This document shows positions 52,532-60,616 of a stretch of 64,000 nucleotides of DNA, in pieces. How positions within the stretch are numbered: the first letter of the stretch is position 1; the number at the start of each line of letters is the position of its first letter. Made by a program: the position numbers and the translations under genes. Source of the stretch: Gaiellasilicea sp963745775 (GTDB lineage Bacteria; Actinomycetota; Thermoleophilia; Gaiellales; Gaiellaceae); assembly GCA_963745775.1 (NCBI GenBank), contig CAVUYY010000012.1, forward strand, positions 248,001 through 312,000. The letters run 5' to 3'. The notes below the pieces were generated by a model, which was not told the origin of the DNA, searched no databases, and was given only the letters and a program-made list of their open reading frames with translations.

Positions 52532-53437
52532 ATGCTGCTCGCACTCGCCGCTCTCCTCCTCGCCGGCGCCGTCTATCTCGCCGAGCGAGGTCATCACCCA
52601 TCCCGCCCGGGAGCGTCACCAGGCGCTCCGCCGGGCATCCACGTACGGACATCGGCGCTTCCAGGCCGTCGAGCCCCGATCGGATGCGCTTCAACGAGCG
52701 CGTGCTCGCTCCCGGCCGCGGCCAGGCTCGCGCGACTCGCGCTGCGCGTGAACCCCCGCGTCACGATGGAGAGCGTCGCGCTGAAGCTGCTCGCGGCCGG
52801 GATGGGGCGCACGATGACCCCGACGGTGTTCCTCGCCGCCAAGGCCGTCCTCGGCGGAGTCGGTGCCCTCTTCGGCTTCCTGATCGGCTTGAGCTTCGGG
52901 CCGCTCGGCGCGCTCTTCCTCGCAGGGCTCCTCGCCGCGGGTGGCTTCACCGTTCCCGGCGTCTACGTCTCGGGCAAGGCGAAGCGGCGCCGCGAGGAGA
53001 TCCGCTGCGAGCTGCCGGACGCGCTCGACCTACTGGCCGTGAGCGTCGAGGCCGGACTGGGATTCGACGGCGCGGTCGCCAAGCTGACCGAGCACATGGA
53101 AGGCTCGCTCGCCGAAGAGTTCTCGCTCACGCTCGGCCAGATGCGGATCGGCGAGTCTCGCTCCGACGCTCTGAAGAAGATGGCCGAGCGCGTCGACTCG
53201 CCCGAGGTCGGAACCTTCACGCGCGCGATCATCCAGGCAGACCAGCTCGGGATCTCGCTGGGCAGGATTCTCCGGCTCCAGGCGAACGACACCCGGCTGA
53301 AGCGCCAGGCCGCCGCGGAGGAGAAGGCGATGAAGGCGCCCGTGAAGATGCTCTTTCCGACGGTCCTGTTCATCTTCCCGGCGATGTTCCTCGTCATCCT
53401 CGGACCCGCGCTGATCGCGATCAAGGAAGTCTTCTGA
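52532..53437 (+). CDS. tadC: TadC-like platform protein (frame breaks near start)
   Basis: Second GspF-type membrane platform protein. From about 52750 the frame is intact: VFLAAKAVLGGVGALFGFLIGLSFG, ALDLLAVSVEAGLGFDGAVAKLTEHMEGSLAEEFSLTLGQMRIGESRSDALKKMAERVDSPEVGTFTRAIIQADQLGISLGRILR and a final hydrophobic segment (VKMLFPTVLFIFPAMFLVIL). The first 70 residues need two or three shifts between 52590 and 52690. The stop overlaps the next ATG. Confidence 0.85.
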   Translation: MLLALAALLLAGAVYLAERGHHPSRPGASPGAPPGIHVRTSALPGRRAPIGCASTSACSLPAAARLARLALRVNPRVTMESVALKLLAAGMGRTMTPTVFLAAKAVLGGVGALFGFLIGLSFGPLGALFLAGLLAAGGFTVPGVYVSGKAKRRREEIRCELPDALDLLAVSVEAGLGFDGAVAKLTEHMEGSLAEEFSLTLGQMRIGESRSDALKKMAERVDSPEVGTFTRAIIQADQLGISLGRILRLQANDTRLKRQAAAEEKAMKAPVKMLFPTVLFIFPAMFLVILGPALIAIKEVF

Positions 53438-54867
53438 TGGCGACGACGGAGCACGACACCGAGAAGGGCTTCGGAACCGGGCTCCGTGCGCAGCTCGAGC
53501 GGCGCCGCGAGGAGGAGGCGGACGGTGGCGAGGCGCACCGCGCGCCTGTGCTGGAGGTTCCCGCGGTACCGGCGCCGCCGCCAGCGCCGCCCGAGGAGCC
53601 GCAGCCGCTCTTCGTCGCTCAGGACGACGTCGAGTTCGAGGCCATGCGGGCGGAGCTCGCCGCCGCATTCGCCCGCGAGCAGGAGCTTCACGACGAGGTC
53701 ACTCGCCTGCAGGAAACGGTGGAGCTCGAGGCAGCGGGCGGTAAGAGCGCCGCGATCCGCTCTGCCGAGGTCGATTCGCGAGCGGCGCGGGTGGCAGCGC
53801 TCGAGGCCAAGCTCGAAGAGCGCGAGCAGGAGCTGGCCCAGCGGGCGGAGGCGGCCGCGTCCGAGCAGCAGCGCCTGGCCGATCTCAGAGGCGAGCTCGG
53901 CGCCGCCGAGGCACGCACCACGGAGCGCGAGAAGCAGATCTCGGCCAAGTTCCGCGAGCTCCAGGTGGTCGAGCGAGAGCGCACCGGAGCCGGCGCGGAG
54001 CTGGCGAAGCAGGAGGCCGCGATCGCGCAGCGCGAGCGCGCGCTCGAGCGGCTCCAATCCGAGCTCGAGGGGCGCGAGTCCGAGCTGACCGCGCGGGTCG
54101 AGGCCCGTGAGTCGGTGCTCGAGACGCGCGAGACAGGTTTGCGGGAGCAGGAGCACGAGCTCGGCGAGCGCGTCGGCGCCGTCTCGGCGCGAGAGCGAGA
54201 GTTGCTCAAGGCGCGCGCCACGATCACCGCGCGCGAGGAGTCGTTCGAGGCCCGCGAGGCCGAGTTGCGCGCCAGGGGCGACCGGCTCGCTGCGGATCTC
54301 GAGCGCCTTGACGAGGCACGCTCGAGTGCCGGCGACATCGAGGGTGAGGTTGCGGCACGCTCGACCGAGATCGCAGCGAAGGAGAGCGAGATCGCGGCCC
54401 GCGAGGCCGAGCTGAGTCGCCGCGAGTCGCAGCTCCGCCGAGACGAGGCGGACGGCCAGGCCGCCGCTCATCTCGACGACGAGGCCCGTCGGCTCGACGA
54501 GCTCCGCCAGGAGCTCGCGGCGCGGGAGGCCGAGGTCAGCTCGAGCGAGACCCTGCTCGAATCGCACCGCGCCCGGGTCGAGCGGCGCGAGAAGCGGCTC
54601 GGTTCCACCGAGGAGTCGATCTCAGACCGGATGCGCGAGCTCGACGAGCGGGAGGCCGAGATCGAGGGCCGCTGGGCGCGTCTCGAAGCGGACTTCGAGC
54701 TTCGCGACGTCAAGCTCGAGCAGCGCGAGAAGTCGATCAACGAGCTCGAGCTCCGGCTCGGCAAGAAGGAGAGCGACCTCGCCGAGTACGTCGGCCAGCT
54801 CCAGAGCCAGATGGAGAGCCGCGAGTCGGACTGGTGGGAGAAGCAGCTGGGACACCCGGTCACCTGA
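53437..54867 (+). CDS. Long coiled-coil protein ending the tad operon
   Basis: A 476-residue soluble protein. After an N-terminal acidic/Pro-rich segment (VPAVPAPPPAPPEEPQPLF) residues 70 to 465 are nearly continuous coiled coil, rich in Glu, Arg, Ala and Leu, with repeated E-R/A-E-L-x-x-R-E units. The end is a distinct SDWWEKQLGHPVT. No membrane segment. ATG overlaps the tadC stop, so it belongs to the pilus operon; a cytoplasmic scaffold for the Tad machine is a fair guess. No frame breaks, unlike its neighbours. Confidence 0.75.
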   Translation: MATTEHDTEKGFGTGLRAQLERRREEEADGGEAHRAPVLEVPAVPAPPPAPPEEPQPLFVAQDDVEFEAMRAELAAAFAREQELHDEVTRLQETVELEAAGGKSAAIRSAEVDSRAARVAALEAKLEEREQELAQRAEAAASEQQRLADLRGELGAAEARTTEREKQISAKFRELQVVERERTGAGAELAKQEAAIAQRERALERLQSELEGRESELTARVEARESVLETRETGLREQEHELGERVGAVSARERELLKARATITAREESFEAREAELRARGDRLAADLERLDEARSSAGDIEGEVAARSTEIAAKESEIAAREAELSRRESQLRRDEADGQAAAHLDDEARRLDELRQELAAREAEVSSSETLLESHRARVERREKRLGSTEESISDRMRELDEREAEIEGRWARLEADFELRDVKLEQREKSINELELRLGKKESDLAEYVGQLQSQMESRESDWWEKQLGHPVT

Positions 54868-54953
54868 CGCGGGGCAACCGAGCCTTCCGGCGGATCTGAG
54901 CAAACGCGAGTAGCCTTCGCCGCGTCTTTTTGCACTCGAGGGGGAGGTAAGGG

Positions 54954-55978
54954 TTGACTCGCACACGCACGATCACGCTCGGCCTGGCCGCACTCGCGGT
55001 GGCCGTGCTCGCCGGGGTCGCCGGCGCGGCCAAGCCGGGACCGGGCACGACGACGGGGACGGGCCGGGTTTTCTACCCGAACCCGGTCGCGACCCTGCAA
55101 GACCAGACGCTGACCGATCAGCGGGACGCGGACTACGCGGCGCTCCAGCCGGCCTACAGGCTCGTCACGCTGACGAACCTGGACGGGAGCGGCACGCTCA
55201 CCGGCGACTACGCGAACATCCGGAGCAGCACGGGCGACGACGCCTACTCGCCCGAGAACGTGTTCGTCTACGGCCGCAGCGACGACCGCTTCGAGCAGGT
55301 GATGGCGTACTACTGGATCACCGAGGCGCAGAAGTACTTCCAGGAGCTCGGCTTCGGCACGGGCAAGCGCTTCGGCCCGGTGAACGAGGAGTCGCAGGAT
55401 CTGCGGATCAACCAGTGGGGCGCGGACAACTCGTACTCGTGGGACAAGCACGACGTGATCCGGCTCGGCAAGGGCGGGGTCGACGACGCCGAGGATGCCG
55501 AGGTGATCCTCCACGAGTACGGCCACGCGGTACACGACGCCCAGCGAGTCGATCTCCAGGGCGTCGAGGCCGGCGGGATCGGCGAGGGCTTCGGCGACTA
55601 CCTCGCGGTGACGATCTCGAACTACATCGCTCCGACGCCGGACGCCCCGTGCGTCGCGGACTGGGACGCGGTTTCGTACACCTCGACGGTGCCGCACTGC
55701 CTGCGGCGGATCGACACGGCCGCGCACTATCCGGAGAGCCTTTCCCCGACGAGCGTGCACCGGAACGGCCTGATCTGGTCGGCGTCGCTCTGGGACATCC
55801 GGAACGCGATCGGGCGGGTCGCCGCGGACACGACGATCCTCGAGGCGCACTTCGCGATGGGCGTCGTCACGACGATGCCGTACGCGGCAGGGAAGATCGT
55901 CGAGACCGCGCAGCGGCTCTACGGCGCGGCACCGCAGCTCAGGTTCGCGCTGCCTTCCAGGCGCGAGGCGTTCTCTAG
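54954..55978 (+). CDS. Secreted zinc metallopeptidase (M36/M4-like; one frame break near the end)
   Basis: TTG start with a strong GGGGGAGG site. Signal peptide TITLGLAALAVAVLAGVAGAA. Core features: YSPENVFVYGRSDDRFEQVMAYYWITEAQKYFQ, zinc site VILHEYGHAVHD with third ligand in GEGFGDYLAV, then HRNGLIWSASLWDIRNAIG. This is the gluzincin arrangement of fungalysins. A +1 near 55935 puts the last residues (AAQVRAAFQARGVL) in another frame. About 340 residues; no propeptide domain is obvious. Confidence 0.85.
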
Positions 55979-55993
55979 ACGACCGGAGGAAGC

Positions 55994-56022
55994 GAGAGGC
56001 CCGCGACGAGCGCGGGCCTCTC
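55994..56022 (+). terminator. Intrinsic terminator of the metallopeptidase gene
   Basis: Perfect 12-bp stem GAGAGGCCCGCG/CGCGGGCCTCTC with a five-base loop, 16 bases after the stop. TCCTTTTC follows 10 bases later. Confidence 0.8.
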
Positions 56023-56044
56023 TCCCGGACGCTCCTTTTCTGGG

Positions 56045-56081
56045 CCAGACGACTCCTCCGCCGAGCGGAGGAAACGTCTGG
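56045..56081. promoter_or_regulatory. Hairpin upstream of pdxS
   Basis: Outer CCAGACG/CGTCTGG and inner CCTCCG/CGGAGG arms, 80 bases before the pdxS ATG. It could be a second terminator or a leader structure. Confidence 0.45.
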
Positions 56082-56159
56082 AGGGGGAGAGGAGTCGCGC
56101 CCGGTCACGTATCCATGCCACATCCGTCGGCCAGATGCCAGGGCGCTACACTCATTTCG

Positions 56160-57044
56160 ATGAGCGAAACCGGCACGATGCGGGTAAAGAGCGGCCTCGC
56201 AGAGATGCTGAAGGGCGGCGTGATCATGGACGTCGTCAACGCGGAGCAGGCGAAGATCGCCGAGGACGCCGGCGCTGTGGCGGTCATGGCGCTCGAGCGC
56301 GTACCGGCCGACATCCGTCGTGACGGCGGAGTCTCGCGGATGTCCGATCCAGCCATGATCGAGCAGATCCAGGAGGCCGTCTCGATTCCGGTGATGGCGA
56401 AATGCCGGATCGGCCACTTCGCCGAGGCGCAGATCCTGCAGGCGCTCGAGATCGACTACATCGACGAGTCGGAGGTGCTGACGCCGGCCGACATCGCCCA
56501 CCACGTGGACAAGTGGGCCTTCGCGATTCCGTTCGTCTGCGGCGCGACCAATCTCGGCGAGGCGCTGCGGCGGATCGCCGAGGGCGCGGCGATGATCAGG
56601 ACGAAGGGCGAGGCGGGAACCGGCGACGTCGTCAACGCGGTCACGCACATGCGGGCCGTCTTCGGCGGGATCCGCAGGCTCGGCGCGCTTCGCGGGGAGG
56701 AGCTCTACGCCGAGGCGAAGGAGCTGCGCGCACCGTACGAGCTCGTCCGCTGGGTCGCCGAGAACGGCCGGCTGCCGGTCGTCACGTTCACCGCCGGGGG
56801 GATCGCGACCCCGGCCGACGCCTCGCTCTGCATGCAGCTCGGAGCGGACGGCGTCTTCGTCGGCTCGGGAATCTTCAAGTCGGGCGATCCGGCGCTCCGC
56901 GCGAAGGCGATCGTCGAGGCGACGACGCACTACGCCGACGCCGAGATCCTCGCGCGCGTCTCCGCCGGTCTCGGCGAGCCGATGGTGGGCATCTCCACCG
57001 CGACGCTCGAGCCGAGCGAGCTGCTCGAGACCCGCGGCTGGTAG
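56160..57044 (+). CDS. pdxS: Pyridoxal 5'-phosphate synthase subunit PdxS
   Basis: Synthase of the deoxyxylulose-independent B6 pathway: joins ribose 5-phosphate, glyceraldehyde 3-phosphate and ammonia. 294 residues with GGVIMDVVNAEQAKIAEDAGAVAVMALERVPADIRRDGGVSRMSDP at the start, the catalytic Lys in VMAKCRIGHF and the Lys of IRTKGEAGTGDVVNAV. Ends with the flexible C-terminal tail. pdxT follows 57 bases on, giving the 12+12 synthase complex. Confidence 0.97.
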   Translation: MSETGTMRVKSGLAEMLKGGVIMDVVNAEQAKIAEDAGAVAVMALERVPADIRRDGGVSRMSDPAMIEQIQEAVSIPVMAKCRIGHFAEAQILQALEIDYIDESEVLTPADIAHHVDKWAFAIPFVCGATNLGEALRRIAEGAAMIRTKGEAGTGDVVNAVTHMRAVFGGIRRLGALRGEELYAEAKELRAPYELVRWVAENGRLPVVTFTAGGIATPADASLCMQLGADGVFVGSGIFKSGDPALRAKAIVEATTHYADAEILARVSAGLGEPMVGISTATLEPSELLETRGW

Positions 57045-57101
57045 CGCGCCCGCGCCCCTGGCCGGCCGGCTCCGGGCGGGCTGCGCTTCTACACTTGAGC
57101 C

Positions 57102-57656
57102 ATGAAGATCGGCGTCCTCGCCCTCCAGGGCAACTTCCGCGAGCACGGGGCGATGCTGCGTCGGCTCGGCGCGGACGTCGTCGAGGTGCGCCTGCCGGCA
57201 GAGCTCGACGGGCTCGACGGGCTCGTGATCCCAGGCGGCGAGTCGACGGCGATCGCGCGGCTGATGCGGCTCTACGGGCTCGAGGAGCCGGTGCGGCGCT
57301 TCGAGCAGCCGATCTTCGGCACCTGCGCCGGGATGATCCTGCTCGACCGGGCTCACCTCGGCCTCGCCGACCTCGAGGTCGATCGCAACGCCTACGGCCG
57401 CCAGCTCGCGAGCTTCGAGGCCGATCTCGACCTCGCCGGCGACGACGAGCCGCTGCGCGGCGTCTTCATCCGCGCGCCTCGCGTGGCCGACCACGGCTCC
57501 ACCGTCGAGGTTCTCGCCGAGCATGCGGGCGAGCCCGTCCTGCTCCGTGACGGCCGGATTCTCGTCGCCTCGTTCCATCCGGAGCTGACCGATGACACAC
57601 GCGTGCACGAGCGATTCCTGGAGCTGATCAGAGAGGAGCAGAGTGTCCGGGCATAG
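57102..57656 (+). CDS. pdxT: Pyridoxal 5'-phosphate synthase glutaminase subunit PdxT
   Basis: Class I glutaminase supplying ammonia to PdxS. MKIGVLALQGNFREHGAML, the VIPGGESTAI oxyanion block, FGTCAGMILL with the catalytic Cys and VASFHPELTDD with the His-Glu pair. 184 residues. Its end overlaps the yebC start by 14 bases, suggesting one operon pdxS-pdxT-yebC. Confidence 0.96.
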   Translation: MKIGVLALQGNFREHGAMLRRLGADVVEVRLPAELDGLDGLVIPGGESTAIARLMRLYGLEEPVRRFEQPIFGTCAGMILLDRAHLGLADLEVDRNAYGRQLASFEADLDLAGDDEPLRGVFIRAPRVADHGSTVEVLAEHAGEPVLLRDGRILVASFHPELTDDTRVHERFLELIREEQSVRA

Positions 57657-58398
57657 CAAGTGGTCGTCGATCAAGCACAAGAAGGGCGCCGCCGACGCGA
57701 AGCGTGGGAAGCTCTTCACGAAGCTCTCGCGCGCGATCATCGTCGCGGCCAAGGAGGGTGGCCCCGACCCGTCGGGGAACGCCTCGCTCCAGAGCGCGAT
57801 CGACAAGGCGAAGAGCTACTCGATGCCCAAGGACAACATCGAGAGGGCGATCGCCAAGGGCGCGGGCACCGAAGCGGACGCCGCCGTGTTCGAGACCGTG
57901 GTCTACGAAGGCTACGGCCCCGACGGCGTCGCCGTGCTCGTCGAGGCGCTGACCGACAACCGCAACCGCACCGCGTCAGACGTGCGCCACACGTTCGCGA
58001 AGAACGGTGGCAACCTGGGCACGAGCGGCTCCGTCGCCTGGCTCTTCGAGCGACGCGGCGTCGTACTCGTCGACGCCGAGAGCGCGGATGAGGACGAGCT
58101 GATGCTCGCCGCTGCGGAAGGTGGGGCGGACGACCTCGAGCGCGACGGCTCCGTCTTCCAGGTCTCGGCGCCGCCGGAGAGCCTGGCTGAGGTGCGGAAC
58201 GCGATCTCGGCAGCGGGCTTCGCGATCGACTCGGCCGAGCTCTCGATGATCCCGAAGACGACTGTCGAGATCGCGGACGAGTCGTCCGCGAAGAAGCTGA
58301 TGCGGCTGCTCGAAGCGCTCGAGGAGAACGACGACGTGCAGGACGTGTGGTCGAACTTCGACATCCCGGAGCAGGTGCTGGAGGCTGTTGCTTCGTAA
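57643..58398 (+). CDS. yebC: YebC/PmpR family protein
   Basis: A 251-residue protein of the YebC/TACO1 family: GHSKWSSIKHKKGAADAKRGKLFTKLSR at the start, MPKDNIERAIAKG, VYEGYGPDGVAVLVEALTDNRNRT and the final DVQDVWSNFDIPE. Family members act as DNA-binding regulators or as translation factors that relieve stalling at polyproline. Placed before ruvCAB, as in very many bacteria. Confidence 0.95.
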   Translation: MSGHSKWSSIKHKKGAADAKRGKLFTKLSRAIIVAAKEGGPDPSGNASLQSAIDKAKSYSMPKDNIERAIAKGAGTEADAAVFETVVYEGYGPDGVAVLVEALTDNRNRTASDVRHTFAKNGGNLGTSGSVAWLFERRGVVLVDAESADEDELMLAAAEGGADDLERDGSVFQVSAPPESLAEVRNAISAAGFAIDSAELSMIPKTTVEIADESSAKKLMRLLEALEENDDVQDVWSNFDIPEQVLEAVAS

Positions 58399-58420
58399 GC
58401 AGATCGGCGTGAACGCTCTT

Positions 58421-58440
58421 AGGCCGCGGGCGGCCTCTTT
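58421..58440 (+). terminator. Intrinsic terminator after yebC
   Basis: AGGCCG-CGGG-CGGCCT followed by CTTT, 22 bases after the yebC stop. Confidence 0.75.
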
Positions 58441-58450
58441 AGGGATTTTC

Positions 58451-58488
58451 GCACGCTGAGCGTCCGCGCAAGCGGATGCTCAGCGTGC
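58451..58488. promoter_or_regulatory. 17-bp perfect hairpin upstream of ruvC
   Basis: GCACGCTGAGCGTCCGC pairs with GCGGATGCTCAGCGTGC around GCAA (one G-T pair), 46 bases before the ruvC start and 10 bases after a separate terminator. It could be a second terminator or a repressor site of the repair operon. Confidence 0.5.
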
Positions 58489-58534
58489 GCCGGCCAACCG
58501 CAGGAACGTCCGATCCCCTGCCTAACCTTTCCTC

Positions 58535-59023
58535 GTGAAGGTTCTCGGCATCGACCCAGGGACAGCAGCGTGCGGGTACGGGATCGTCCACGAAAGCGGC
58601 GGCCGGATCAGGCAAATCGACCACGGCTGGTGGCAGACCCCCGCAGGCGAGCGCCCCGAGCTCCGGCTCAAGACGATCTTCGAGGCGGTGCAGGCACTCC
58701 TTGTGGAGCACGAGCCGGACGGCGTCGCGCTGGAAGAGTCGTTCGTCGGTGCAGACGCCCGCATCGCGCTCTCCGTCGGCCAGGCGCGCGGAGCCGTGCT
58801 GGTCGCCGCCGCGTGCGCCGGCGTCGAGTGCGTTGAATACGCCCCGGCCCGGGTCAAGCAGGCGGTGTGCGGCTACGGCCGCGCCGAAAAGGCGCAGGTG
58901 CAGCGGATGGTGCGCGCCATCCTCGCGCTGGACGCGATTCCGACCCCGCATCACGCCTCCGACGCGCTAGCCGTCGCGATCTGCCACGCGCTCGCTCCGC
59001 CACTGCTGAGGGTCGCAGGATGA
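58535..59023 (+). CDS. ruvC: Holliday junction resolvase RuvC
   Basis: A 162-residue RNase H-fold nuclease. Acidic residues are in VLGIDPGTAACGYGIV, VALEESFVG and the final HHASDALAVAICHA. It cuts junctions moved by RuvAB. GTG start. The stop overlaps the ruvA ATG. Confidence 0.95.
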   Translation: MKVLGIDPGTAACGYGIVHESGGRIRQIDHGWWQTPAGERPELRLKTIFEAVQALLVEHEPDGVALEESFVGADARIALSVGQARGAVLVAAACAGVECVEYAPARVKQAVCGYGRAEKAQVQRMVRAILALDAIPTPHHASDALAVAICHALAPPLLRVAG

Positions 59024-59578
59024 TCTCGCGGCTTCGGGGCGTCCCCGCCGGTCGGAGCGCGGAGGGGCTCGTCGTGGACGTGAACGGCGTCGGCTATCTC
59101 GTCGCCGCATCCGCCGCCACGCTGCGAAGGGCGGACGGAGCCGCGGAGCTCGTCGTCGAGACCTACCTCCACGTCCGCGAGGACACGCTCCAGCTCTACG
59201 GCTTCGTCGACGCGGCCGAACGGGAGCTCTTCACCCAGCTCCTGACGGTGAACGGCGTCGGCCCGAAAGTCGCGCTCGCAATCGTCTCCGGCTCGACGGC
59301 CACCGAGCTACGGCGCGCGATTGCGAACGAGGACATCGCGCGCTTCCAGGCGATCCCGGGGATCGGGAAGAAGACGGCCGAGCGGATCGTGCTCGAGCTG
59401 AAGGGAAAGACCACGTCCGGCGACGTGCCGATCGTCGGGTTCGGCGCTCTCCGTCGAGCGCGACGCGCTGATCGAGCTCGGCTACACGCTGCTCGAGGCC
59501 GACCAGGCGTTGGCGGCAATCGATCCGGAGCTGCCGGCCGAAGAGCGCGTTCGACTCGCGCTGAGGCAGGCCGCATGA
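59020..59578 (+). CDS. ruvA: Holliday junction DNA helicase subunit RuvA (one frame break)
   Basis: Domain I is MISRLRGVPAGRSAEGLVVDVNGVGYLV. HhH motifs follow in LLTVNGVGPKVALAIVSG and FQAIPGIGKKTAERIVLELKGK. After a shift near 59455 in the linker, domain III continues as SVERDALIELGYTLLEADQALAAI and ends VRLALRQAA. About 185 residues joined. The break lies in the flexible linker, but loss of domain III would remove RuvB contact, so an indel in the assembly is likely. Confidence 0.93.
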
Positions 59579-60591
59579 ACGCGGTGACGGCCGCCGTCGT
59601 CCTCTCGCCGGACGAGGAGGACGTCGAGCTCACGCTTCGGCCGCGCCGCCTCGACGACTTCGTCGGTCAGGAGAGCGTCAAGGAACAGCTGGCGATCGCG
59701 CTCGCGGCGGCGAAGGCCCGCGGCGAGGCGCTCGACCACGTGCTCCTCGTCGGGCCGCCGGGGCTCGGCAAGACGACGCTCGCGCAGATCGTCCGCGAGG
59801 AGCTCGGCGTCGGGATCCGGACGGTTGCAGGCCCCGCGCTCGAGCGGAAAGGGGACATGGCGGCGATCCTGACCGGGCTCGAGGAGCGCGACGTCCTGTT
59901 CGTGGACGAGATCCACCGGATCAATCGTGCGATCGAGGAGATCCTCTATCCGGCGCTCGAGGACTTCCGGCTCGACATCATCGTCGGGCAAGGACCTGCC
60001 GCGAGGACGCTGACGCTCGACCTGCCGCGGTTCACGCTCGTCGGCGCGACGACACGCACCGGGCTTCTGACCACGCCGCTCCGCGACCGCTTCGGGATGA
60101 CCTTCCGGCTCGGCTACTACGACGCTGAGCAGCTCGGCGCGATCGTCCGCCGCTCCGCCGGGATCTTCGGGATCGCGATCGAAGACGCCGCAGCCCGCGA
60201 GATCGCGCGCCGCTCGCGCGGGACGCCGCGGATCGCGAACCGGATCCTGCGCCGAGTCCGCGACGTGGCGGAGGTGCGGCACCAGGGCGCGATCACGAGC
60301 GAGATCGCGCGCGAGGCGCTCGAGCTGCTCGAGGTCGACGACGAGGGCCTCGAGCGCACCGACCGCGAGCTCCTGGAGGCGATTGCCCACAAGTTCGACG
60401 GCGGTCCGGTCGGGCTCTCGACGCTTGCCGTCACGCTGGGCGAGGAGACGGACACGATCGAGGACGTCTACGAGCCCTACCTGCTCCAGCTCGGCTTCCT
60501 TCAGCGAACTCCGCGCGGGCGGATCATCACCAAGCTCGGCCGGGCGCATGTGGGCGCACCCGCGGCTCCCGAGCGGCGTCTGTTCGAGTAG
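59575..60591 (+). CDS. ruvB: Holliday junction DNA helicase RuvB
   Basis: A 338-residue AAA+ motor. RPRRLDDFVGQESVKEQLAIAL, Walker A GPPGLGKTTLA, Walker B VLFVDEIHRI, sensor 1 LVGATTRTGLLT, arginine finger in LRDRFGMTFRL, and the winged-helix end LQRTPRGRIITKLG. ATG overlaps the ruvA stop. Confidence 0.97.
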   Translation: MNAVTAAVVLSPDEEDVELTLRPRRLDDFVGQESVKEQLAIALAAAKARGEALDHVLLVGPPGLGKTTLAQIVREELGVGIRTVAGPALERKGDMAAILTGLEERDVLFVDEIHRINRAIEEILYPALEDFRLDIIVGQGPAARTLTLDLPRFTLVGATTRTGLLTTPLRDRFGMTFRLGYYDAEQLGAIVRRSAGIFGIAIEDAAAREIARRSRGTPRIANRILRRVRDVAEVRHQGAITSEIAREALELLEVDDEGLERTDRELLEAIAHKFDGGPVGLSTLAVTLGEETDTIEDVYEPYLLQLGFLQRTPRGRIITKLGRAHVGAPAAPERRLFE

Positions 60592-60616
60592 GGCCGGCCT
60601 CAGTACGCTCGGAGGC

